From the NCBI GenBank assembly GCA_910578035.1, contig CAJTOB010000062.1, positions 1 to 17,391 on the forward strand: a stretch of DNA of 17,391 bases, written 5' to 3'. This document shows positions 8,502-15,290 of the stretch, piece by piece. Within the stretch, counting starts at the first letter, position 1, and the number at the start of each line of letters is the position of its first letter. The position numbers were made by a program, and so were the translations under genes. The DNA comes from an uncultured Muribaculaceae bacterium (lineage in GTDB: Bacteria > Bacteroidota > Bacteroidia > Bacteroidales > Muribaculaceae). The notes beneath the pieces were generated by a model. The model saw only the letters and a list, made by a program, of their open reading frames with translations. It ran no database searches and was not told the origin of the DNA.

Positions 8502-8644
8502 GACGGGCTCCTTCTCTTAATAGCAGTGTCATGATAGAAAGCAGTAGGGGCGCGCGTTCGGCGCGCCCGCAGAGAATATGCGTGGTTTGCGGCGTTTCAG
8601 ACGCGGCGGCCGCGCTATAGCTGACGGGCTTTTTTAGAGACGTA
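8502..8644. other. Spacer between the two fold-back copies
   Basis: No gene seen. It carries one GC-rich hairpin core at 8542-8570 (CAGTAGGGGCGCGCGTTCGG followed by CGCGCCCGC). This is the exact inverse of the core in the tandem units at 9077 and 9161. Two octad remnants (TGACGGGCT) occur near 8501 and 8620-8630, and a small GCGTTTCAGACGC hairpin lies near 8593. Confidence 0.5.
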
Positions 8645-8931
8645 GCCGCGTAGCGGCAAATGAGCTGCGGAGCAGCGTTTAGAGTAATAGCCTATGGCAA
8701 GGGCGCCGTAAGGTGCGCGCGGCCATAGGTTTTCGAAGCCGTTGCCAAAGATAAAGAGCTGCGTAGCTGCGATATAATCCACGTGATGTGTCGCAGCTAC
8801 GCAGCTTGTTTTGTGTGGTTTGTGATTTGTCCTATGGCCGCGCTCGCCTACGGCGTGCTTGCCATAGGCTATTATTGTTGGCGCAGCTATGCCGCTTTTT
8901 TGCCGCTATGCGGCATTTGGGCGATTGGGCT
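8645..8931. repeat. Fold-back palindromic element, copy 2
   Basis: Direct repeat of 8215-8501 at an offset of exactly 430 bp with no indel. Only about five substitutions are visible, for example AAAATAG to AAATGAG near the left end, GGAAAAG to GATAAAG, and GGCTGCG to GGCCGCG. All arms and hairpins of copy 1 are kept, including the 16-bp central pair (8757-8772 / 8791-8806). Such high identity implies recent duplication, recent transposition or gene conversion. Confidence 0.8.
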
Positions 8932-8937
8932 ATTAAG

Positions 8938-9299
8938 CTGATGGGCGGACGGGTTGACAGGCTATGTTCTTTTGCATCTGGAGGCTTGTTCTGGGCGGGC
9001 GCGCTGAACGCGCGCCCCTACTGTGGTGGGGGTGATGGGCGGGCTGACAGGTTATTTTTTTGCTTCTGGAAGCTTGTTCTGGGCGGGCGCGCCGAACGCG
9101 CGCCCCTACTGCTGTGGGGGTGATGAGCGGGCTGGTAGGCCATGTTTTTTGCGTCTGGAGTTCTGGGCGGGCGCGCCGAACGCGCGCCCCTACTGTGGTG
9201 GGGGTGAGGGGCGGGGCTGGCTGGTTATGTTTTTTGTGTCTGGAGGCTTGTTCTGGGCGGCCGCGGGGAAGGCGCGCCCGTGCTGCTGTGGGGGTGTGG
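8938..9299. repeat. Four tandem 84-90-bp units with a GC-rich hairpin core
   Basis: The word TTCTGGGCGG recurs at 8989, 9077, 9161 and 9251 (spacings 88, 84, 90 bp). Units 1-3 carry GGGCGCGC-(C/T)GAAC-GCGCGCCC, a hairpin with an 8-bp stem, followed by CTACTG and a GTGGGGGTG run. Unit 4 has the same flanks, but its core is altered to a weaker GGCCGCGGGGAAGGCGCGCC. The array reaches to 4 bp from the stop codon of the dihydrouridine synthase gene. The ORFs through this stretch are repetitive Gly/Arg/Ala-rich frames with no family likeness, so I treat it as non-coding. It resembles a tandem REP/BIME-like array between convergent genes and could act in termination or nucleoid organisation. Confidence 0.7.
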
Positions 9300-9302
9300 T
9301 TT

Positions 9303-10220
9303 TTAGAGGTTTTGGAGTTCGTGGAGGTAGGCGGGGAGGGTGTGGGCTTTGCGGAGGGTTTTGTAGAGTTTGGCGGGGAGGTGGGTCGAGGGGTATTCCC
9401 AGAAGGGGAGGAGTTTGGAGAGGAGTTGTGATTCGCCGCAGAGGGTGGCTTGGTATGTGGCGAAGATGGCGCTGTGCATGGCGAGGAGGGCGGCGAGGCG
9501 TCGTTCGGGCGGCCATGTTTCGCCGCTGCGGTATTCGGCTATGAGCCATGGCGAGGCGAGGAGTCCGCGGCCTGTCATTATGCCGGATAGGGTGGGGTAG
9601 CGCGCCTGCAGGCTGGCGATGTCGGCGGGGGTGGCGATGTCGCCGTTGAATACGACGGGTTTTGTGACTGTGCCGAGTAGTTGCTCGAATTCGTTTGTGT
9701 GGAGCTCGCCTTTGTATTGCTGGCGAGCGGTGCGGGGGTGGACGGTGATGTGCGTCAGGGGCATGGCGTCGATTGCGGCGATGCTTTGGCGCCATTGGTC
9801 GGGGGTGTCGGTGCCGAGACGCATTTTTACTGAAAATTCGATGTCGGGAAGGGTCCTCATGCGGTCGGCGACGGAGAGGAGCATGTCGGTCCGGGCTATC
9901 ATGGCGGCACCGCGGCCTTTGTGGCATTGGGGCGGGAAGGGGCAGCCGAGATTTAGGTCGATGCGGGTGTGGCCTCGGCGAATGAGCGTGCCGGTGAGGC
10001 GGTTGAATTCGTCGAGGTCTTTGAATATGATTTGTGGAATGGTGCCGGCGGGGCCTTCGGCGAGGTCGCGGAGGTCGCGCGGGCGTACTTCGCCTTTCTC
10101 GATTCGGAGGAAGGGGGCGAAGTATGCGTCGGGGAGTCCGTCGGGGCCGAAAACGGCTGTGTGTGCCCGTCGCCAGGCGCTGTCGGTATAGCCTTGCAGG
10201 GGTGCGGCGAAGATTTTCAT
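9303..10220 (-). CDS. tRNA-dihydrouridine synthase family protein
   Basis: FMN-dependent enzyme that reduces uridine to dihydrouridine in the tRNA D-loop or variable loop using NAD(P)H. At 305 residues it is normal for the Dus family. The TIM-barrel opens with MKIFAAPLQGYTDSAWR (FMN-binding start). The catalytic cysteine is C93 in NLGCP (residues 90-94). SVKMRLG, the ITVHPRTARQQYKG block with its conserved histidine, FNGDI and IMTGRGLL follow in family order. Its ATG overlaps the dtd stop as ATGA (10217-10220), so the two are probably translated in a coupled manner. Which of DusA, B or C it most resembles functionally cannot be settled here, so the modified position is unknown. Confidence 0.92.
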   Translation of the reverse strand: MKIFAAPLQGYTDSAWRRAHTAVFGPDGLPDAYFAPFLRIEKGEVRPRDLRDLAEGPAGTIPQIIFKDLDEFNRLTGTLIRRGHTRIDLNLGCPFPPQCHKGRGAAMIARTDMLLSVADRMRTLPDIEFSVKMRLGTDTPDQWRQSIAAIDAMPLTHITVHPRTARQQYKGELHTNEFEQLLGTVTKPVVFNGDIATPADIASLQARYPTLSGIMTGRGLLASPWLIAEYRSGETWPPERRLAALLAMHSAIFATYQATLCGESQLLSKLLPFWEYPSTHLPAKLYKTLRKAHTLPAYLHELQNL

Positions 10221-10669
10221 TCGCGCAGGCGTGAGTCGATGATTATTGTGACGGGGCCGTCGTTTATCAGCTCTACCTGCATGTCGGCGCCGAAGACGCC
10301 GGTTGCGACGGTTTTGCCGATGGCCTCAGACATCAGTTTGCAGTATAGCTCGTAGAGGGGTATGGCGAGGTCGTGGCCTGCGGCGCGGATATAGCTTGGG
10401 CGGTTGCCTTTGCGGGTGGAGGCGTTGAGGGTGAACTGGCTCACGGCGAGGACGTCGCCGCCGGTGTCGAGGAGAGAGCGGTTCATTACGCCGTCGGCGT
10501 CGGGGAATATGCGCATGGCGGCAGTCTTGGCGGCGAGCCAGCGGACGTCGTCTTCGGTGTCGCCGTCGGCAATGCCGACGAGTACCATCAGGCCGCGGCC
10601 GATGGCAGAATGGATTTCGCCGCCTATGCTGACGCTCGCGCGGCTGACTCGTTGAATAACTAATCTCAT
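10217..10669 (-). CDS. dtd: D-aminoacyl-tRNA deacylase
   Basis: Hydrolyses D-aminoacyl-tRNA (and Gly-tRNA-Ala) so that D-amino acids do not enter proteins. The 150-residue length is standard. It begins MRLVIQRVSRASVSIGGEI, typical of DTD. The two signature motifs that form the dimer active site are present: SQFTL at 77-81 and NDGPVTI at 136-142, which contains the GP cis-dipeptide. The family block GNRPSYIRAA (88-97) sits between them. The ATG at 10667-10669 is followed upstream by an octad array rather than a recognisable ribosome-binding site, which is common in this phylum. The stop overlaps the dihydrouridine synthase start. It may be part of a transcript coming from the RelA/SpoT gene 144 bp upstream. 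Confidence 0.96.
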   Translation of the reverse strand: MRLVIQRVSRASVSIGGEIHSAIGRGLMVLVGIADGDTEDDVRWLAAKTAAMRIFPDADGVMNRSLLDTGGDVLAVSQFTLNASTRKGNRPSYIRAAGHDLAIPLYELYCKLMSEAIGKTVATGVFGADMQVELINDGPVTIIIDSRLRE

Positions 10670-10672
10670 GAT

Positions 10673-10812
10673 GGGCTTTTTAGGCTGTTGGGCTGACGGG
10701 CTGTTAGGCTGACGGGCTTTTTAGGCAGACGAGCTGCTGGGCTGTTGGGCTGACGGGCTGTTAGGCTGACGGGCTTTTTGGGCGGACGGGCTTTTTAGGC
10801 TGACGGGGTGTT
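10673..10812 (+). repeat. GGCTGNNN octad array filling the dtd - RelA/SpoT gap
   Basis: Seventeen or so units of RGGCTGAC / GGGCTGTT type, broken by four GGGCTTTTT nonamers, fill nearly the entire 144-bp gap between the RelA/SpoT stop and the dtd start. The block GGGCTGTTAGGCTGAC occurs twice, about 57 bp apart. The array reads in the same plus-strand sense as those at 8165 and 15750, although the flanking genes here are on the minus strand. Confidence 0.75.
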
Positions 10813-10813
10813 G

Positions 10814-12682
10814 TTATACTCTTGCGACGGTGTCGACGCCGGGGATTGCGCGGATGTGGTGGATTACGGTCTGGAGTTCGGCTTCGGAGTGGACGCGGAA
10901 GGCTATGCTGCATGTCACGATGGAGTCGACGGTCTCGGTGTTGAAGCTGTCCATGCTCAGGTTGAGGTCGTTGGTGATGCAGTCTACGAGGTCTATGAAT
11001 AGGTGGTAGCGGTCTACTGCCGTCACTTTGATTTTTATGGGGTAGAGTGTTTCGTCGGGCTTGTAGTCGACAGATACGATGTTGTCGCCCTGCTGTGTGG
11101 CGAGTCGTATGGCGATTTCGCAGTCTCGTTTGTGGATTGTTATTTCGCCGTCGTCTTCGAGGAATCCGATTACTTCGTCGCCGGGAATTGGGAGGCAGTG
11201 GGGGCAACGGTGGAATTCGCTCTTGGGGAGGGAGGCGAGGTATGCCTCGATGGCGTTTTTGGCTTTGTATGTGATTACGGAGTCGAGCCAGTCGGGTTGC
11301 GGGTGGACGTCGCGGGCGGTGAAAATTTCGACAACGTCGCCGCGATGCAGGCGCGACTTGACAGAGGCGAGGAAGTTGTTGAGGCGGGCGTATTTGGCGT
11401 GTAGCCCGAGGTTGGGGTCTACTTCGAAAGCGAAGTCGAGCACGGTGGCCTTCTGAGGCAGCACGATGGGCTTGCCTTTGGGTGTGAAGGTCATGATGTC
11501 GTCGTTGTAGAACGATGTGGCAACGTTTTCGAGGAAAGTGCTTCCGTCGAGTCCGTGGAAGGCGATGTCGCGTAGGATTGAGCGGAATTTCTCTATCCAT
11601 CGGCGGATATTGTCGTCACAACGGTCTGCGATGCAGCCCAGACGCGAGTCGCGAATCATGCGCTCGCTGCTGATGTGCACTTCCTGCCATCGGCCGAAGT
11701 CTGCGAGCAGTTTGACGTGGAAGCTCTGGTATCCGTTTTCCTTTGGCGAGTCGATGTAGTTTGTTATGCCGCCCGGTTTTTCCTTGAAACGGTCGGTGAG
11801 GATGGAGTATATCCGCAGGGCCATGTTTTTCTCGGTGATACCTGCGGGGCATTCGAATACGATTTCGGTGAAGTGGCGGTATTTGAGGTGGTTGAAGTCG
11901 TCGCCGAACTTGTGCATCTTACGCCAGATGCTGTAAGGGTGCCGGTATTCGATATATACCCGGGCTTTTATGCCGCGGTCTTTGAGAATCTGCCTTATTT
12001 CGCCGCAGAATACTTCGAGTCGCTCGGCCTGGGCTCTGCGGTCGCCTTCGATAAGGTGCGCGAGTTCGTCGTATTCGTGGGGGCATCGGAAGCGGAAGCT
12101 GAGGTTTTCGAGTTCGGTCTTTACGTGATATAGCCCGAGCCGGTTTGCGAGAGGGGCGTAGAAATAGTCGGTTTCGCCGGCGATTTTCATCTGCTTGTCG
12201 GGGCGCATCGAGGAAAGGGTGCGCATGTTGTGCAGCCGGTCGGCGAGTTTTACGAGGATTGCGCGTATATCGTATTGTATCGAGTTGAGCATCTGCTTGA
12301 AATTGTCGAGCTGACGCGACATCTCGTATTTTTCTTTTTTCTGTTTTGTGACGACGCTCACGAGGAAGGCCACGTCTTCGCCGAAGCGGCGTCGGATATC
12401 GTCGATGGTGTAGTCTGTGTCTTCGACAACGTCGTGCAGGAAGGCGGCGATTACCGGGTTTGCGCCGAGTGAAAGCTCCTGGGCGGCAATCAGGGCCACT
12501 GCGATGGGGTGAAGGATATAAGGCTCGCCTGTCTTGCGTTTCTGCGGGGCATGGGCGGTGCGTGCGAGGTCGAATGCATCGCGAATACGCTTCATGTCAT
12601 CGGGCGATGTCTGGCTCTCCATTGCGGCGAAGACCTGTCCGGCCCGTTCGTCGATAATCTTGTCGTAGTCCTTCTCTTCCAT
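10814..12682 (-). CDS. RelA/SpoT homologue; intact (p)ppGpp hydrolase, degenerate synthetase, compact C-terminus
   Basis: Alarmone enzyme of 622 residues from the ATG at 12680-12682 (MEEKDYDKIIDERAG). An in-frame ATG 81 bp upstream is rejected because it would run through the divergent promoter and into the next gene. The HD hydrolase domain (about 30-175) keeps all signature residues: R49, H58, H83-D84, E87-D88, D148 and N152. The synthetase region (about 235-345) keeps YSIWRKM and NGYQSFH but lacks key catalytic residues (see findings). A TGS domain (393-455) is followed almost at once by the Cys motif RCPHC...RDC (492-521) and an ACT domain (about 547-620). The roughly 100-residue helical domain usual in this family is missing. 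Most likely a ppGpp hydrolase, SpoT-like. Confidence 0.93.
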   Translation of the reverse strand: MEEKDYDKIIDERAGQVFAAMESQTSPDDMKRIRDAFDLARTAHAPQKRKTGEPYILHPIAVALIAAQELSLGANPVIAAFLHDVVEDTDYTIDDIRRRFGEDVAFLVSVVTKQKKEKYEMSRQLDNFKQMLNSIQYDIRAILVKLADRLHNMRTLSSMRPDKQMKIAGETDYFYAPLANRLGLYHVKTELENLSFRFRCPHEYDELAHLIEGDRRAQAERLEVFCGEIRQILKDRGIKARVYIEYRHPYSIWRKMHKFGDDFNHLKYRHFTEIVFECPAGITEKNMALRIYSILTDRFKEKPGGITNYIDSPKENGYQSFHVKLLADFGRWQEVHISSERMIRDSRLGCIADRCDDNIRRWIEKFRSILRDIAFHGLDGSTFLENVATSFYNDDIMTFTPKGKPIVLPQKATVLDFAFEVDPNLGLHAKYARLNNFLASVKSRLHRGDVVEIFTARDVHPQPDWLDSVITYKAKNAIEAYLASLPKSEFHRCPHCLPIPGDEVIGFLEDDGEITIHKRDCEIAIRLATQQGDNIVSVDYKPDETLYPIKIKVTAVDRYHLFIDLVDCITNDLNLSMDSFNTETVDSIVTCSIAFRVHSEAELQTVIHHIRAIPGVDTVARV

Positions 12683-12708
12683 CGGCTGTGTTATTGAGTT
12701 AGAAGCGG

Positions 12709-12739
12709 TAAAATTAATGAAAATTGCGTATATTTGCAA
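12709..12739 (-). promoter_or_regulatory. Probable RelA/SpoT gene promoter
   Basis: On the minus strand TTG (12737-12739), a 20-nt spacer and TAATTTTA (12709-12716) give a near match to the Bacteroidota TTTG / TAnnTTTG pattern, 27 bp before the ATG. The upstream element overlaps the -7 box of the divergent gene, so the two promoters could exclude each other. Inferred. Confidence 0.45.
12729..12736 (+). promoter_or_regulatory. -7 box of the sigma-54 activator operon promoter, near-leaderless
   Basis: TATATTTG fits TAnnTTTG exactly and ends 9 bp before the ATG at 12746. Transcription would then begin within a few bases of the start codon. No TTTG sits at the expected -33 position. A small inverted repeat TTGC-N4-GCAA (12734-12745) lies directly across the predicted start and could be an operator. 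Inferred. Confidence 0.45.
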
Positions 12740-12745
12740 TCGCAA

Positions 12746-13978
12746 ATGGAAAACGAACGACAATATAATATATCACCGGCGGTGCAGCAGGCGAAACTTC
12801 GCTATGGCATAGTCGGCAATGCTCCGGCGCTTGTAGAGGCGGTGGAGCGGGCGCTCCGTGTGGCGCCGATAGACTTGTCGGTGCTTGTTACGGGCGAAAG
12901 CGGCACGGGCAAGGAGTTTTTTCCTCAGATTATCCATGGTGCGGGCTCGCGCAAGCATTCCAAGTATATTGCTGTTAACTGCGGCGCTATTCCCGAAGGA
13001 ACTATCGATTCGGAGTTGTTCGGACACGAGAAGGGTGCTTTTACGGGCGCTGTCGATTCGCGCAAGGGCTATTTCGAAGAGGCCAGCGGCGGCACTATTT
13101 TTCTCGACGAGGTGGCCGAGTTGCCGCTCACTACTCAGGCGCGCCTGCTGCGAGTGCTTGAGACGGGCGAGTTTCTGAAAGTGGGGTCGAGCACGGTGCA
13201 GAAGACCAATATCCGGGTTGTTGCGGCTACGAATGTAGATTTGCTGCGCGCAGTCGCCGAGGGCCGTTTCCGCGAGGACCTTTATTACCGTCTGTCGACG
13301 ATTCAGATTCATGTTCCGCCGCTGCGCGAGCGCGGGTCGGATATCCGTCTGCTGTCGCGGCGTTTTGCTTCGGGGTTTGCCGAGCGCTATGGCATGCCTC
13401 AGATTTCATTTGGCGACGAGGCCGAGTCTATGATGCGGCATTACCGCTGGCCGGGCAATGTGCGGCAGCTCAAGAACGTTGTAGAGCAGATGGGGCTTTT
13501 CGAGGCCGGACGCGAAATCGATGCCGAGACTCTGAAGAAGTATCTGCCGGCGGTAGGGGAGGTGTATATGCCTGCCACTTCGCGCGGCGAGCACAGCTAT
13601 GAGCGCGAGCGCGAAATGCTTCTGGGCATGATTTTCAATCTTCAGAAGCGTATAGACGCTCTTCAGGAGCAGCTTGAGAACCAGCCGCAGCACGGGGCCG
13701 AGCCTACGGCTCATATACTCCACGATGCAGGCCTCCGGCCGGAGGCGGCCGAGGCGCCTCATTATCCGACTTCGCTTGTCGTTGCTCCGCGGCGCGAGGA
13801 GGTTGTCGGTTATTCCGAAGTGGTTCCGTCGGCGCCTGAGACACTGCAGGACAAGGAGCGCGAGGCTATCCGCCGTGCGCTCGAGCGCAACGAGGGTCGC
13901 CGCAAGGCAGCCGCAGCCGAACTCAATATATCTGAGCGTACACTTTACCGCAAAATAAAAGAATATGGCCTTGAGTAA
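12746..13978 (+). CDS. Sigma-54-interacting transcriptional activator (AAA+ plus Fis-type HTH), no sensory domain
   Basis: Enhancer-binding protein that would remodel RNA polymerase holding sigma-54 (RpoN) by ATP hydrolysis. It has 410 residues from ATG 12746; an in-frame TTG 12 bp upstream is less likely. The AAA+ core spans about 20-250: Walker A GESGTGKE (50-57), the sigma-54-contact loop GAFTGA (97-102), Walker B GGTIFLDE (115-122), ATN (161-163), arginine-finger segment RFREDLYYRL (174-183) and WPGNVRQL (235-242). Residues 283-315 look coiled-coil. The end (371-408) is a Fis-like helix-turn-helix, AAAELNISERTLYRKIKEYG. Only about 20 residues precede the AAA+ domain, so there is no receiver, GAF or PAS domain. 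It heads an operon and overlaps lptE by 14 bp. Confidence 0.95.
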   Translation: MENERQYNISPAVQQAKLRYGIVGNAPALVEAVERALRVAPIDLSVLVTGESGTGKEFFPQIIHGAGSRKHSKYIAVNCGAIPEGTIDSELFGHEKGAFTGAVDSRKGYFEEASGGTIFLDEVAELPLTTQARLLRVLETGEFLKVGSSTVQKTNIRVVAATNVDLLRAVAEGRFREDLYYRLSTIQIHVPPLRERGSDIRLLSRRFASGFAERYGMPQISFGDEAESMMRHYRWPGNVRQLKNVVEQMGLFEAGREIDAETLKKYLPAVGEVYMPATSRGEHSYEREREMLLGMIFNLQKRIDALQEQLENQPQHGAEPTAHILHDAGLRPEAAEAPHYPTSLVVAPRREEVVGYSEVVPSAPETLQDKEREAIRRALERNEGRRKAAAAELNISERTLYRKIKEYGLE

Positions 13979-14489
13979 CTGGAGAATGTATCTTGCCTGG
14001 ATGTGCGCTGTGGCGACAGTGGTGCTTGCCGGGTGCCGGATAAGCTATAAATTCAATGGCTCGGCGCTTGACTATACGGTGTATAAGACGGTGAGCGTGT
14101 CGGAGTTTCCGATTCGCGCCGCGCTTGTTTATCCGCCGCTTCAGTCGGTGTTCGAGAACGAACTTCTGAACTATATAGACCGCAATACGCGGCTCCAGGT
14201 GGTGGAGAGTGGCTCGGACCTCCAGATAGAGGGCGAGATAACGGGCTATAATCTTACGCCGCAGGCTGTTGCGGAGAGTGGCTATGCGTCGATGACGCGC
14301 CTTACCATCAGTGTGCGTGTGAAGTATATCGACAACAAGGAGGAAGGCAAGGATATAGACCAGACATTCAGCGCCTATCGCGATTTTGACAGCTCTGAAA
14401 TGCTCACCGATGTGCAGGACCAGCTTATCGATGAGATTTCGAAGGAGCTTGTAGAACTTATTTTCAACGCCACCCTCGGCAACTGGTAG
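13965..14489 (+). CDS. lptE: LptE-family lipopolysaccharide assembly lipoprotein
   Basis: Outer-membrane lipoprotein expected to plug and help fold the LptD beta-barrel that inserts lipopolysaccharide in the outer leaflet. It has 174 residues. The signal peptide MALSNWRMYLAWMCAVATVV runs to the lipobox LAGC, with C24 acylated. The mature start RISYKFNGSALDYTVYKTVS and the segment FPIRAALVYPPLQSVFENEL (48-67) have the look of Bacteroidetes LptE. The remainder has the alternating strands of this fold (LQIEGEITGYNLTPQ, RLTISVRVKYID). The ATG chosen lies inside the end of the activator gene (14-bp overlap). A second ATG at 13986 would leave a signal peptide with no basic N-region and is less likely. 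Ten bases separate it from the next gene. Confidence 0.85.
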   Translation: MALSNWRMYLAWMCAVATVVLAGCRISYKFNGSALDYTVYKTVSVSEFPIRAALVYPPLQSVFENELLNYIDRNTRLQVVESGSDLQIEGEITGYNLTPQAVAESGYASMTRLTISVRVKYIDNKEEGKDIDQTFSAYRDFDSSEMLTDVQDQLIDEISKELVELIFNATLGNW

Positions 14490-14499
14490 TACGAGAGCG

Positions 14500-15282
14500 A
14501 TGACTGATGCGGGAGATTTACTGAAAAAGGTTTTCGAGACGCCCGAGGGCTGTCTTGACGCCGACAGCATCGAGGCTCTGAGCGAGCTTCGGCGCCGCTA
14601 TCCCTATTTTGTTGCGCCGGCGCTTGCCGAACTTCGTCAAAGGGGGGCTGAAGGGGCCGAGGCCGAGTCGTTGCGCCGCTATCTGGCTGTTGCGTCTGCA
14701 TCGGGGCGCACACTGTCTTTTGCGGCTCACGGGGCTGACTGGCACGATTTTTATCCGGCCATGCAAGAGGCCGAGGCCAAGCGGACCGACGATGTGATCG
14801 ATGTCTTCTTGCGCACCTACGGTTCGTGCACGCCGGAAGAGAATGCCTTGCTCGAGCGTATGATTTTCAATCCGACGCCGGACTACAGCGAAATGCTTGC
14901 GCGCGAGGAGCAGGAGAATCTGCCCGAGGTGCCACCCGAAACAGACAGTCAGGACGCCCGTATTGCCGCTTTTATTCTCAGCCAGCACCCTGCGGCGCGG
15001 CATGATGAGGCTGAGGCAGACGAGCCTGAGGCCGAAGAGGAGGAAAGCCGCCCTGTGGCGCGACCCGAGCATAGCGACGACTCGCTTCTGAGCGAAAGCC
15101 TGGCCCGAATTTTCATAAAACAGCGGCGATATGAGCGCGCATATGAAATTATATCGGGTCTTAGCTTGAAATTTCCAAAAAAAAGTGCTTACTTTGCAGA
15201 CCAATTGCGGTTTTTGCAAAAATTGATTATAAACCAGCGCCGTCTCAAAGCCCTTGAGGGCGACGGCATCGATAAAAATTAA
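14500..15282 (+). CDS. Uncharacterised helical, TPR-like protein between lptE and secG
   Basis: 260 residues, no signal peptide and no membrane segment, so probably cytoplasmic. The N-terminal part (20-165) is helix-rich, with SIEALSELRRRYPYFVAPAL at 23-42 and DVIDVFLRTYG at 98-108. A strongly acidic, probably disordered stretch rich in Glu, Ala and Pro covers 137-192. The C-terminal part (194-247) resembles a TPR-like helical pair: SLLSESLARIFIKQRRYERA, then YEIISGLSLKFPKKSAYFAD. Similar proteins are often annotated as hypothetical or tetratricopeptide beside secG in this phylum; that is from memory and was not checked. It lies 10 bp after lptE and 8 bp before secG, which suggests a role in envelope biogenesis, but no function can be assigned. 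Confidence 0.85.
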   Translation: MTDAGDLLKKVFETPEGCLDADSIEALSELRRRYPYFVAPALAELRQRGAEGAEAESLRRYLAVASASGRTLSFAAHGADWHDFYPAMQEAEAKRTDDVIDVFLRTYGSCTPEENALLERMIFNPTPDYSEMLAREEQENLPEVPPETDSQDARIAAFILSQHPAARHDEAEADEPEAEEEESRPVARPEHSDDSLLSESLARIFIKQRRYERAYEIISGLSLKFPKKSAYFADQLRFLQKLIINQRRLKALEGDGIDKN

Positions 15283-15290
15283 TATAAACT

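Noticed and set aside
8938..9299. Possible CRISPR array
   Set aside because: Units are 84-90 bp, similar over their whole length, with no unique spacers and no cas genes.
8788..9544. Overlapping plus-strand frames through the repeat region
   Set aside because: They simply translate the 84-90-bp repeat into Gly/Arg/Ala/Pro-rich peptides in several frames and run into the antisense of the dihydrouridine synthase gene.
12734..12745. TTG start for the sigma-54 activator
   Set aside because: The TTG is part of the -7 box itself, and a normal ATG follows four codons later.
12683..12763. Longer start for the RelA/SpoT protein (27 extra residues)
   Set aside because: It would cross both divergent promoter boxes and overlap the activator start; the extra residues are unlike the family N-terminus.
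15177..15184. Run of eight A in the TPR-like gene as a programmed frameshift site
   Set aside because: The reading frame continues normally to a stop next to secG, and no downstream stimulatory structure is evident.
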